Source: Sulfurivermis fontis (GTDB lineage Bacteria > Pseudomonadota > Gammaproteobacteria > Thiohalomonadales > Thiohalomonadaceae). Taken from it: a stretch of 64,000 nt of DNA. The stretch spans positions 3,182,215-3,246,214 of the forward strand of contig NZ_AP018724.1 of assembly GCF_004001245.1 (NCBI RefSeq), written 5' to 3'. A program made the position numbers and the translations under genes. Position 1 is the stretch's first letter. Each line of letters opens with the position of its first letter. Under the pieces are notes generated by a model that searched no databases, was not told the origin of the DNA, and worked only from the letters and a program-made list of their open reading frames with translations. This document shows, one piece after another, positions 17,270 to 25,421 of this stretch.

Positions 17270-18484
17270 ATGCCTGAAGAAACTCCACGCACCAGCGGCC
17301 CGCTGCGCCGCATCCGCCGCGACGGCATCAGCTACACCCTGCTCGGCACCGCCCACGTCTCGCGCGCCAGCGCCGAGGATGTGCACACGCTGCTCGCCAG
17401 CGGTGACTTCGATGCCGTGGCCATCGAGCTGTGCCCGGCGCGCCATCAGGCACTGGTCAATCCGGATGTGTGGGGCCAGACCGATCTGTATCAGGTGTTC
17501 CGCCAGGGCCGCGCCGCGATGATGGCCGCCAGCCTGGCCCTCGGCGCCTACCAGCAGCGCCTGGCCGAACAGTTCAACGTGCGTCCCGGCGAGGAGATGC
17601 GCACGGCCATGGAGGGCGCGCTGCAACGCGGCCTGCCGGTGCTGCTCATCGATCGCGACGTCGGCACCACCCTGCGCCGCGTCTACCGCAACGTGCCCTG
17701 GTGGCAGCGCCTCAACATCCTCGGCGGCCTGCTCGGCAGCGTGCTGTCGCGTGAGCAGGTGAGTGAACAGGAGATCGAGCGGCTGAAGGAAGGCGACCTG
17801 CTGGAAACCACCTTCGCCGAATTCGCCGATCGCAACACCGTGCTGTATGAGCCGCTCATCGCCGAACGCGATCAGTACATGGCGGCGCGTCTGTGTCAGG
17901 AGGCACGGCGCGACGGCTACAAGAATGTACTCGCGGTGATCGGCGCCGGCCACCTCAAGGGCATCGCCAGCCACCTGGAAACAGGCAACACCTGCGCCGA
18001 CGCCGATGCCACCGTGCGGCGGCTGGAGGCGCGCCCGCCGGCCTCGCGCTGGCCGAAACTGATCCCGTGGCTGATCGTCGCGGTGATCCTCGCCGGTTTC
18101 GGCATCGGCTTCAGCCGCAGCCCGGACCTGGGCTGGGCGATGATCTGGGACTGGCTGCTGATCAACGGCGTGCTGTCGGCACTCGGCGCGCTCATCGCGG
18201 CGGGACATCCGGCCACCGTGCTCACCGCCTTCCTCGCCGCGCCGTGGACCTCGCTCAATCCGATGATCGGCGCCGGCATGGTGGCCGGGGCGGTGGAGCT
18301 GTATTTCCGCAAGCCGCGCGTCGCCGACTTCAACAACCTGCGCCACGATGTCACCCACTGGCGCGGCTGGTGGCGCAACCGCGTCGCGCGCACCCTGCTG
18401 GTGTTCTTCCTCGCCAGCCTGGGTTCCGCCGTCGGCACCTACGTCGCCGGCTTCCTCATCTACGATCGCCTCATCGGCGGCTGA
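17270..18484 (+). CDS. TraB family protein
   Basis: 404-residue protein of the TraB/PrgY family (related to GumN/TIKI metalloproteases). The N-terminal soluble domain (about 15-260) shows YTLLGTAHVSRAS, the acidic AIELCPARH and the late VIGAGHLKGI motif, which are conserved in the family. The C-terminal third has four hydrophobic segments (about 265-285, 293-310, 315-335, 375-397). The ATG at 17270 (MPEETPRTSG) was chosen over an in-frame ATG at 17213, which would add a Pro-rich leader coded by repeat H6. It converges on the exonuclease gene with a 4-bp gap. Function in bacteria is poorly known. Confidence 0.88.
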   Translation: MPEETPRTSGPLRRIRRDGISYTLLGTAHVSRASAEDVHTLLASGDFDAVAIELCPARHQALVNPDVWGQTDLYQVFRQGRAAMMAASLALGAYQQRLAEQFNVRPGEEMRTAMEGALQRGLPVLLIDRDVGTTLRRVYRNVPWWQRLNILGGLLGSVLSREQVSEQEIERLKEGDLLETTFAEFADRNTVLYEPLIAERDQYMAARLCQEARRDGYKNVLAVIGAGHLKGIASHLETGNTCADADATVRRLEARPPASRWPKLIPWLIVAVILAGFGIGFSRSPDLGWAMIWDWLLINGVLSALGALIAAGHPATVLTAFLAAPWTSLNPMIGAGMVAGAVELYFRKPRVADFNNLRHDVTHWRGWWRNRVARTLLVFFLASLGSAVGTYVAGFLIYDRLIGG

Positions 18485-18488
18485 CGCA

Positions 18489-18995
18489 TCAGGGGTTGAA
18501 ACACCAACCCGCCTGTTCCGCCGCAATCACGATCCGCGCGCAGGCGGCGGCATCGGAGTCGGCCCGATGGTGGACCAGTTCGATGCCGAGGTGGCGGCAC
18601 ACATCGGGCAGTTTGGTGGGGCGGATGTTCCACTGCGCACGCGCCAGCTGCACGGTGCAGACGAAGGGCTGCGGCGGCACGGCGAGTCCGTAACGGTTGC
18701 AACAGGCGTTGAGCACGCCCTTGTCGAAGGGCGCATTGTGGGCGGCGAGGAATTCCACCTCGCGCAGCGCCGGTGCGAATGTTGCCCAGACGGCGGCGAA
18801 GTCCGGCGCGTCCTGCACGTCGCTCCAGCGCAGGCCGTGGATGTGGGTGAAGGAAAACGTGCGCGTCGGCGGCCGGATCAGTTCATACAGCTGCTGCACG
18901 ATGCGACCGTCCTCGACGATCACCGCCGCCAGGGCGCAGGCGCTGTCAGCGCCGTAGGTGGCGGTCTCGAAGTCGATGGCGGCGAAACGGCTCAT
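18489..18995 (-). CDS. DEDDh 3'-5' exonuclease (DnaQ-like)
   Basis: 168-residue single-domain exonuclease. It shows Exo I (FAAIDFETA, Asp and Glu ligands), Exo II (LAAHNAPFDKGVL) and Exo III (HHRADSDAAACARI, HxxxD). The start is the ATG at 18995, which overlaps the yaeQ stop by 4 nt (ATGA), so translation is coupled. It is not fused to a polymerase or BRCT region and is probably a repair or nucleotide-trimming enzyme. Confidence 0.87.
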   Translation of the reverse strand: MSRFAAIDFETATYGADSACALAAVIVEDGRIVQQLYELIRPPTRTFSFTHIHGLRWSDVQDAPDFAAVWATFAPALREVEFLAAHNAPFDKGVLNACCNRYGLAVPPQPFVCTVQLARAQWNIRPTKLPDVCRHLGIELVHHRADSDAAACARIVIAAEQAGWCFNP

Positions 18996-19534
18996 GCCCC
19001 CTGCCAGACCTGCGGCTCGACGAGCACCGTGTCGGTGCCATTGCCCAGCCACACCTGCCCTTCCTGAATGGTGCATTGCAGGCGCATGGTGCGGCTGACC
19101 AGCCCGGCCAGCGCCGCCGTCGCCTCCGGCGGCAGATTGCACACCTGCAGGTTGTCATGGCGCCGCAGCTCCGGCGCGCTGCGCTGCCACCACTGCTCCG
19201 CGGTGCGGCCGCCGTAGGCATACAGCACCACCTGGCGCGCGCGGTTGCAGGCCTTGCGCAGGCGCCGCTCGTCGGGCAGGCCGACATCGATCCACAGCAG
19301 GATGTCGTCGGTAAGGCTGCGCTGCCACAGCTCCGGCTCATCGTCGGCGCACAAGCCCTTGGTGAACTGCAGCCCCTCACCGGCGTGTAGCGCAAAGGCG
19401 AGCAGGCGCACCATCATGCGCTCGTCGGTTTCCGACGGATGGCGAGCCAGGGTCAGGCTGTGGTCGGCGTAGTAGCCGCGGTCCATATCCGCGATCTGTA
19501 ACTCGGCCTTGAAGACGGTAGCGGTGAGTGCCAT
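18992..19534 (-). CDS. yaeQ: YaeQ family protein
   Basis: 180-residue protein with full-length similarity to E. coli YaeQ, including SLTLARHPSETDERMM, FTKGLCADDEPELW, WIDVGLPDERRLRKAC and the C-terminal TIQEGQVWL. The fold is related to PD-(D/E)XK nucleases. YaeQ was reported to compensate for loss of RfaH, but its molecular role is unclear. I chose the ATG at 19534 (MALTATVFKAEL), which matches the family start. It is coupled to the exonuclease gene. Confidence 0.93.
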   Translation of the reverse strand: MALTATVFKAELQIADMDRGYYADHSLTLARHPSETDERMMVRLLAFALHAGEGLQFTKGLCADDEPELWQRSLTDDILLWIDVGLPDERRLRKACNRARQVVLYAYGGRTAEQWWQRSAPELRRHDNLQVCNLPPEATAALAGLVSRTMRLQCTIQEGQVWLGNGTDTVLVEPQVWQGA

Positions 19535-19678
19535 GGGGACAGCCTGCCTGGGAAAGGCGCACAGTGTAGCGCGCCCGCTACAAAAATATGTCACGCCGCG
19601 CGCCCCGGTACGTTGCCAGTACGGCGGTTTTCATCCACAGTTTTGTAGGCGGCCTCCCCCGCGACCACTCCGACCCGC

Positions 19679-20986
19679 ATGGCCCTCCTCGACAAAGAAT
19701 CCGACCTTACCCGCCACTCCTACTACGAGGCGACGGTGGCGCGCCCCCCCGTGGCGGCGCCGCTGAGGGGATCTCACACAGCGGACGTCTGCGTGGTGGG
19801 CGGCGGCTATGCCGGGCTGGCGGCGGCGCTGGAGCTGGCGCAACGCGGCTATCGCGTCACCCTGCTGGAGGCGCGCCGCCTGGGCTGGGGCGCCTCGGGC
19901 CGCAACGGCGGACAGGTGCTGGCGGGCTACGGCTTCGCCGGCCTGGAGGCCATCGAGGTGCAACTGCCGCGGGAAGAGGCGCGCCGCGCCTGGGACATCT
20001 CCATCGCGGGGCTGCACTGGCTGCGGGAAACCATCGCGCAGCAGGGCATCGACTGCGAATACACCGCCGGCCATCTCAGCCTCGCCATCGGCCGGCGCAA
20101 GGCCCATGCCCTGGAACACTGGGTGCAGCACCTGGCGCAGCGCTACGACTACCAGCTGCAAGCCATTGCGCACGCCGAGCTGGGCGACTGGATCGCCAGC
20201 GACCATTTCCATGCCGGCGCCTTCGACCCGCTGTCCGGCCATCTGCACCCGCTCAAGTACTGCCTCGGCCTCGCCGCCGCCGCGCAACGCGCCGGCGTAC
20301 AGCTGTGCGAAAACTCTGCCGCCATCGCCGTCGAGCGCGGTACACCGGCGACCGTGAAGACCGCGCAGGGTGAGGTGCGCTGCGACTTTGTGGTGCTGGC
20401 CGGCAACGTCTACCTGCCCGAGTTCGGCGCGCAGATCGCGCCGGAACTGGCCGCACGCATCATGCCGGTGGGCACCTACATCATCACCACCGAGCCGTTG
20501 CCGGCGGAACTGGCGGACAGCCTGATCCGCCACCGCTCCGCCGCCTTCGACACCAACCTGGTGCTGGATTATTTCCGCGTCACCGCCGACAACCGCCTGC
20601 TGTTCGGTGGCGGCGAAAGCTACAGCACGGCGACGCCGCTCAACCTGAAGGAAAGGATGCGCCGGCGCATGGTGCAGGTGTTCCCGCAGCTGGCCGACGT
20701 CGACGTGCCCTATGTGTGGGGCGGCTTCTGCGACATCACCATGAATCAGGCGCCGGACTTCGGCCGCCTCGCCCCCAACATCTATTACCTGCAGGGTTTC
20801 TCCGGCCACGGCCTGGCCCTCGCCGGCATGGCCGGCCGGCTCGCCGCCGAGGCCATCGCCGGCCAGGCGGAACGCTTCGACCTGCTCGCCCGCCTGCGCC
20901 ACCGCCGCTTCCCCGGCGGCGAATGGCTGCGCACCCCGGCACTGGTGCTCGGCATGCTGTACTACCGTCTGCGCGACATGCTGTAG
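19679..20986 (+). CDS. FAD-dependent amine/amino acid oxidoreductase (DAO family)
   Basis: 435-residue flavoprotein of the DAO superfamily, closest in layout to PuuB/OrdL gamma-glutamylputrescine oxidases. The dinucleotide-binding motif is VCVVGGGYAGLAAALELAQRG (about 37-56), followed by the typical GWGASGRNGGQ segment, and the C-terminal FAD signature is YYLQGFSGHGLALAGMAGRL. The true substrate cannot be fixed from the sequence; no puu pathway genes lie nearby. It is divergent from yaeQ. A short GTAGCG/CGCTAC palindrome lies upstream at about 19565-19580. Confidence 0.87.
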   Translation: MALLDKESDLTRHSYYEATVARPPVAAPLRGSHTADVCVVGGGYAGLAAALELAQRGYRVTLLEARRLGWGASGRNGGQVLAGYGFAGLEAIEVQLPREEARRAWDISIAGLHWLRETIAQQGIDCEYTAGHLSLAIGRRKAHALEHWVQHLAQRYDYQLQAIAHAELGDWIASDHFHAGAFDPLSGHLHPLKYCLGLAAAAQRAGVQLCENSAAIAVERGTPATVKTAQGEVRCDFVVLAGNVYLPEFGAQIAPELAARIMPVGTYIITTEPLPAELADSLIRHRSAAFDTNLVLDYFRVTADNRLLFGGGESYSTATPLNLKERMRRRMVQVFPQLADVDVPYVWGGFCDITMNQAPDFGRLAPNIYYLQGFSGHGLALAGMAGRLAAEAIAGQAERFDLLARLRHRRFPGGEWLRTPALVLGMLYYRLRDML

Positions 20987-21078
20987 CGCGAGACACGCAG
21001 CCGGCTCGCAGGAACGGCTCCGCCGCGATACGGCGCCCGTTTCGCATGGGAAACACATAACGCGGCACAATACGCCCC

Positions 21079-22047
21079 ATGCCGGTACCCAACGAAATCG
21101 TCATCTGCGGCCTCGACGGCGTGCTCGCGCTGATCGCGCACCGCCTGCACCACCTCTACAACGACGAAGGCGTGAAGCACTGGGATCGCTTTCTGGAGGC
21201 CTGCGGCGACGACATGCCCAACCTGCCGCTCATCGACCGCCTCAACCAGGCGCGCGCCGAGGGCGTGCCGGTGATCCTGCTCACCGGCCGCAGCGCCAGC
21301 GTGCGCGAGCAGACCCTGGCCTGGCTGCGCCGCTGGCAGATCGGCTACGACGGGCTGTGGATGCGTCCGGCCAACGACTACAAACCGGCGGTGGACTTCA
21401 AGAGCGCGGTGATCGCGCAGCATTATCCCGACGCGACGATCCGCCGCGTCTACGAATCCGACACCCACCTCGATTTCGCCCACTGGTGCACCGAGCAGAA
21501 CATCCCCTGCACCCTCATCGGCCACAACCAGGGCAACGGCGAGACGCGCGACGTGTTCGAGCTGAAGGTGGTACACCACGCCTGCGGGCACACCGTGCTG
21601 TATCCCTTCTACGGCGACGACGATTTCACCTGGCCGGATCGCCTCCAGCAGCTCGGCGAGAGCCCGTGCCGCCTGTGTCAGGTGGAGGAACAGCGCAAGG
21701 AACAACGACAGAAGAGCGAGCAGGCGCGCCACCAGGCGCAGCAACGCGGCCTGCCGCCGCTGGAGGGTTCCGACAAACAGGTGGCCTGGGCCGAGACCGT
21801 GCGCCTCAACGCCTTCGGTGCCATCGACAAGGTGCTGAAGTGGATGGAGCAGGTCAGCGCCCAGGCGGAAGAGGAGGACCCCGATCACTGGCACATGATG
21901 CAGCAGGGGATCCACAAGGCCATCGCCTATCTGGAAAACCAGGTCGACGCCAAGTGGTGGATCGACCACCGTCACGGCATCCACAACAGCCTCGACGGCG
22001 GCCGCGCCCTGCTGTCATCCATTGCGCAGGAGCTGGGGTTTTATTGA
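21079..22047 (+). CDS. HAD-like protein with zinc module, nucleophile Asp replaced by Gly
   Basis: 322 residues. The N-terminal half (1-150) is a HAD-like domain: motif I region IVICGLDGVLA, motif II VILLTGRSASVRE and a late acidic motif. The first Asp of the DxDG motif, the catalytic nucleophile, is Gly11 here (codon GGC instead of GAC), so phosphatase activity is unlikely. The C-terminal half has two half-knuckles (HHACGH and SPCRLCQ) that could bind zinc, a Gln/Arg-rich helix, and LEGSDKQVAWAETVR, a motif I have seen in uncharacterised bacterial zinc-ribbon proteins. Function unknown; nucleic-acid binding is a guess. Confidence 0.75.
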   Translation: MPVPNEIVICGLDGVLALIAHRLHHLYNDEGVKHWDRFLEACGDDMPNLPLIDRLNQARAEGVPVILLTGRSASVREQTLAWLRRWQIGYDGLWMRPANDYKPAVDFKSAVIAQHYPDATIRRVYESDTHLDFAHWCTEQNIPCTLIGHNQGNGETRDVFELKVVHHACGHTVLYPFYGDDDFTWPDRLQQLGESPCRLCQVEEQRKEQRQKSEQARHQAQQRGLPPLEGSDKQVAWAETVRLNAFGAIDKVLKWMEQVSAQAEEEDPDHWHMMQQGIHKAIAYLENQVDAKWWIDHRHGIHNSLDGGRALLSSIAQELGFY

Positions 22048-22058
22048 GTCCGGCATCA

Positions 22059-22110
22059 CGAATACGATTCGCTCCTGCCAGGCAGGTCATGCAGGAGCGA
22101 ATCGTATTCG
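22059..22110. repeat. Perfect 20-bp inverted repeat
   Basis: Arms 22059-22078 and 22091-22110 are exactly complementary (starting CGAATACGATTCGCTCC) with a 12-nt loop. It lies 12 bp after the HAD-like gene and before the convergent transporter gene, so it can act as a bidirectional transcription stop, although it lacks a T-run. The sequence style (GCAGGAGCGAAT) resembles REP units. Confidence 0.8.
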
Positions 22111-22115
22111 CGACC

Positions 22116-22133
22116 GCGCCAATCGGGCGCTAC
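22116..22133 (-). repeat. GTAG-type REP element overlapping a stop codon
   Basis: Read on the minus strand: GTAG followed by the palindrome GCGCC-CGATT-GGCGC. The tetranucleotide head and short palindrome are the signature of REP elements mobilised by RAYT transposases. The TAG of the head is the stop codon of the transporter gene that ends at 22130. Confidence 0.65.
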
Positions 22134-23467
22134 AGGAAGTGCCGCAGGTAGAGGTACACATTGGCCAGTGCCACGCTGGCGATCATCAGCGGCATGCCGA
22201 TGAGCAGAAAGCGCAGGAAGCTGATCGGCGTGCCGGCGCGCTCCGCCAGGCCCGCGACCATCACGTTGGCCGCCGCACCCACCAGCGTGCCGTTGCCGCC
22301 GAGACAGGCGCCCAGCGCCAGCGACCACCACACCGGTTCCGCCGCCGCCATGCCGCCGAGTCCCGCCTCCATGCTGTGCACCAGCGGGATCATGGTGGCG
22401 ACGAAGGGAATGTTGTCGATCACCGCCGATACCGCCGCCGACAACCACAGCGTGGTAAAGGCGGTGATCATCGGATCGCCGCCGGTGACATCCAGCAGCC
22501 CCGCCGCGAGGTGTTCCAGCAGGCCGGTGCTCTGCACGCCATGCACGATGACGAACAGGCCGATGAAGAAGAACAGCGCGCTCCACTCCACCTCCTCCAG
22601 CGCCATGCGCACCTGCTCGGCCTGGCCGCGGCGATCCTCGCCGATGCCGGTGAGCAGCAGCAGCAGGGCGGCACCGGACATCGCCGTGGTGCCGGGGGCA
22701 ATGGCGAAATGTTCGCCGATGATGAAACCGAGGATCACCAGCCCGAGCACCAGCAGCGACTGGCGCAGCAGCCGCATGTCGCGCAGGCTGCCCCGTGCGT
22801 CGAAGCGCATCACGCGCTCCTTCAGCTCCGGCGTGGTATGCAGCGAGCGGCCCCAGATGCCGTAGAGCACCAGCAGCACCAGAGCGAGCAGGAACAGGGC
22901 GATGGGGCCCAGCTGCAACAGGAAGTCATTGAAACTGAGATGGGTCGCCGAGCCGATGAGGATGTTCGGCGGATCGCCGATCAGCGTCGCCGTGCCGCCG
23001 ATATTGGCGGCGAGGATCTGGCTGAACAGGAACGGATAGGGCGATACCTTCAGCTTGTCGACGATGAGCAGGGCCACCGGCACCACCAGCAGTACCGTGG
23101 TGAGATTGTCGAGAAAGGCGGAGAACAGCGCCGTCACCAGGGCCAGCAGGATCAGGATGCCGATGGGTTCGGCGCGCGCCCTTTTCGCCGCCCAGATGGC
23201 GATGAATTCGAACACGCCGGTGCGCCGCGTGATGGCGATGATCACCATCATGCCGGCGAGCAGCGCGATGGTGTTGAAGTCGATGCCGGCGATGGCCTGG
23301 TCCTGGGTCAGCACACCGCTGAGCAGCATCGCCGCTGCCCCGAGCAGCGCCACCACCGTGCGATGGATGCGCTCGGAGAGCAGAAAGCCGTAGGCCATGA
23401 CGAAGATGCCCGCCGATACGCCCAGCGGATCGAGACCGAACACTACCGTCGCTTCCGTTGCCTGCAT
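22130..23467 (-). CDS. ArsB/NhaD/SLC13-type ion transporter
   Basis: 445-residue membrane protein with about 11-12 hydrophobic segments in two repeats. Each repeat has the superfamily signature: NLTTVLLVVPVAL and NIGGTATLIGDPPNILIGSA in the first half, IDNIPFVATMIPLV and CLGGNGTLVGAAANVMVAG in the second. Likely a Na+/H+ antiporter or anion/dicarboxylate carrier; the ion cannot be assigned. The ATG at 23467 overlaps the stop of the CBS-domain gene by 1 nt (TGATG), so regulation by that protein is plausible. The TAG stop belongs to a REP element. Confidence 0.88.
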   Translation of the reverse strand: MQATEATVVFGLDPLGVSAGIFVMAYGFLLSERIHRTVVALLGAAAMLLSGVLTQDQAIAGIDFNTIALLAGMMVIIAITRRTGVFEFIAIWAAKRARAEPIGILILLALVTALFSAFLDNLTTVLLVVPVALLIVDKLKVSPYPFLFSQILAANIGGTATLIGDPPNILIGSATHLSFNDFLLQLGPIALFLLALVLLVLYGIWGRSLHTTPELKERVMRFDARGSLRDMRLLRQSLLVLGLVILGFIIGEHFAIAPGTTAMSGAALLLLLTGIGEDRRGQAEQVRMALEEVEWSALFFFIGLFVIVHGVQSTGLLEHLAAGLLDVTGGDPMITAFTTLWLSAAVSAVIDNIPFVATMIPLVHSMEAGLGGMAAAEPVWWSLALGACLGGNGTLVGAAANVMVAGLAERAGTPISFLRFLLIGMPLMIASVALANVYLYLRHFL

Positions 23468-23967
23468 CAGTATATCTTCCCGCCCGCCTGCTCCAGACGG
23501 TCGCTCCAGCACGGCTCACCGCGCAGCAGGGCGAGGATGGTAAAGAAGGAGATGGCGCCGAGCAGGCGGCCGCTGTCCGGGTCCACCACCGGCACCACGA
23601 ACTGCGTGTCGGCCAGGATGGTGTGCGCCTCGATGAGCGGCGTGTCCGGATGCACCACCTCGGCGCGCGAATCCATCACCGTACTGATCGGCTGCTGCAC
23701 CAGTTCGTCGAGCCGCTCGCGCAGCTCCTCGCGCGATTCGCGCAGGTAGCCCATGCGATCCAGGCCACGCACCATGGTCAGGTGCCTGGGCAGCAGCGCG
23801 CGCATCAGGCGCTCGCCGGAAAGAAAGCCGACGAAACGCTCCTGCCGGTCCACCACCGGCACCAGACCCATGTGCCGTTCCATGATGAAATCGATGGCCT
23901 TGCCCAACGGTTCGTCCGCATACAGCGGTGTCGTCGTCGGATGCATCACTTCACGGCAAGTCAGCAT
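23467..23967 (-). CDS. CBS-domain protein
   Basis: 166-residue cytoplasmic protein with a pair of CBS domains (about 1-60: REVMHPTTTPLYADEPL ... GLVPVVDRQERFVGFLS; about 92-148: VMDSRAEVVHPDTPLIEAHTIL ... PVVDPDSGRLLGAISFF). Such pairs bind adenine nucleotides and often regulate transporters. It is translationally coupled to the ion transporter gene downstream, so it most likely senses nucleotide state for that carrier. Confidence 0.88.
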   Translation of the reverse strand: MLTCREVMHPTTTPLYADEPLGKAIDFIMERHMGLVPVVDRQERFVGFLSGERLMRALLPRHLTMVRGLDRMGYLRESREELRERLDELVQQPISTVMDSRAEVVHPDTPLIEAHTILADTQFVVPVVDPDSGRLLGAISFFTILALLRGEPCWSDRLEQAGGKIY

Positions 23968-24007
23968 GGCTCTCCCCCGTCCTTTTGTCGTTTTGCACGA
24001 TCGGGCT

Positions 24008-24265
24008 TTACCCGCCGGAGAATCCCGCCGCCGCCAGAAAATCGCGCAAGTGGCGGATTTCGCTCTTTTCGCAGGTGCCGCTGTGATGCGGCTTGTGCAC
24101 GAAACCCTCGACGCCGTTCAGCACCACGCGCATGCGCGCGCCATGCGCCGGTTCGATGCTGGCGCCGAGATGATGCAGCATGGACTCCACCTCGCGCCAG
24201 TGGATGTTGCCGCTCGCCGGGCCGTGCATGATGGTTTGCAGCAACTGCTCGTGCTTGTGGCTCAT
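24008..24265 (-). CDS. Orphan HicA-like small protein
   Basis: 85-residue protein resembling HicA/YcfA toxins: double-stranded RNA-binding fold with HWREVESMLHHLGASIEP, then HGARMRVVLNGVEGFVHKPHH, where HicA proteins carry a catalytic His near the N-terminal GNxxxRE region. The ATG at 24265 is preceded by a strong GGAGG. No HicB antitoxin gene is next to it on either side, so it is either an orphan or a non-toxic family member. A MITE lies just upstream. Confidence 0.7.
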   Translation of the reverse strand: MSHKHEQLLQTIMHGPASGNIHWREVESMLHHLGASIEPAHGARMRVVLNGVEGFVHKPHHSGTCEKSEIRHLRDFLAAAGFSGG

Positions 24266-24312
24266 GATGACCTCCCGTAGCAGTGTGACTGACCTTTGTG
24301 TCTGAAGGTTAG

Positions 24313-24465
24313 GGAAGCTCTGAATAAGTTCAGAGCTTCCGCGGCACAGGGATGTGCCGCCATTTTTCAACGACGATAAGTCGTTGAAAAATGAAGCCGA
24401 GCGAAAATCACACTTTTCGCTTGGCGTGGTCTGAGAAGTCCAGGATGGACTTATTCAGACCTTCC
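24313..24465 (+). mobile_element. IS5-like MITE, copy A (short form)
   Basis: 153-bp element with ends GGAAGCTCTGAATAAG and CTTATTCAGACCTTCC, flanked by the 4-bp duplication TTAG (24309-24312, 24466-24469). It has no coding capacity. It consists of small hairpins in a row: GGAAGCTCTGAA/TTCAGAGCTTCC, GCGGCACA/TGTGCCGC, TTTTTCAACGAC/GTCGTTGAAAAA, AGCGAAAA/TTTTCGCT and AGTCCA/TGGACT. Compared with copies B and C it lacks about 50 bp before the right end. The ends and the YTAR target resemble the IS5 group. Confidence 0.88.
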
Positions 24466-24508
24466 TTAGTTGACGGCCCGGAGCGCGACCACGCACCGCT
24501 CTGCCCGG

Positions 24509-25384
24509 CTACTGGCCCGCCGCCACCGATCTGGCAAACAGGGTCAGCCCGATACCGCCGAGGATCAGCACCGCCGCCAGCACCAGGCGCAGGGTCAGCG
24601 CCTCGTCCAGCAGGACCACGCCCGCCAGCGCGGCGATGACCGGCACGGACAATTGCACCGTGGCGGCGCGGGTCGCGCTCAGCTGCGGCAGCACGCTGTA
24701 CCACAGCGCATAGCCGACACCCGAGGCCAGCGCGCCCGAGATAACGGCCCACCGCAATCCCGCTGCCGACCACGTCAGGTCCCCCAGCCAGAACAGGCTC
24801 AGGACAATGGTGAGCGGGATGCTGCGCACGAAGTTGCCGGCGGTATCCGCCAGCGGGTCGGCCGAGCCGCGGCCATGCAGCGAATAGACGCCCCAGGCCA
24901 CCCCCGCCGCAGCCATCAGTCCGGCCGCCAGCGGCGGCGGCGCCGTCAGGCCCGGCGACATCAGATACACCAGGCCGCCGCAGGCCGCCACCAGCCCGAG
25001 CCAGGCCAGGCCGTGGGGCCGCTCGCCGCGCCACAGGGCCACCAGCCACATGGTCGCCTGCACGCAGCCGAACAGGATCAGCGCCCCGGTCCCGGCACCC
25101 AGATCGATATAGGCAAAGGAAAATGCCGCCGCATAGGCAAACAGCATCGCCGCCGAGGCCCAACTGCCGCGCACCTCGCGCGCGCTGGCATGCCCGCTCA
25201 GCACGGCGATCAGCCACAGCATCGCGGCGCCGGACAGCAGCCGCACCGTGGTGAAGCTGGCCGGGTCGATGGCGTCGGCGCCGATGGCCGCACGCGCCAA
25301 CAGCGAATTGGCGGCCAGCGGCAGCATGGTGAAGATCGTGACGGCGATGATGAAGGCCGGAGAACGCAGGGGGATGCCGGTCAT
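24509..25384 (-). CDS. EamA/DMT-family exporter
   Basis: 291-residue inner-membrane protein with ten hydrophobic segments in two EamA repeats (about 5-145 and 150-285), the layout of drug/metabolite transporters. Each repeat ends in the expected Gly/Ala-rich segment (ALILFGCVQATMW; LAGVVLLDEALTLRLVLA). Substrate unknown. It is on the minus strand after the LysE-type exporter with a 37-bp gap, so the two exporters probably form an operon. The pair is bracketed by MITE copies A and B. Confidence 0.88.
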   Translation of the reverse strand: MTGIPLRSPAFIIAVTIFTMLPLAANSLLARAAIGADAIDPASFTTVRLLSGAAMLWLIAVLSGHASAREVRGSWASAAMLFAYAAAFSFAYIDLGAGTGALILFGCVQATMWLVALWRGERPHGLAWLGLVAACGGLVYLMSPGLTAPPPLAAGLMAAAGVAWGVYSLHGRGSADPLADTAGNFVRSIPLTIVLSLFWLGDLTWSAAGLRWAVISGALASGVGYALWYSVLPQLSATRAATVQLSVPVIAALAGVVLLDEALTLRLVLAAVLILGGIGLTLFARSVAAGQ

Positions 25385-25421
25385 GGGCGGCTCGCGTTAT
25401 CGATGGGCGGCGGCCGTGCCG

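Noticed and set aside
22022..23749. Long plus-strand frame opposite the transporter and CBS genes
   Set aside because: Shadow rich in His/Gln/Arg; the minus-strand genes have clear family motifs.
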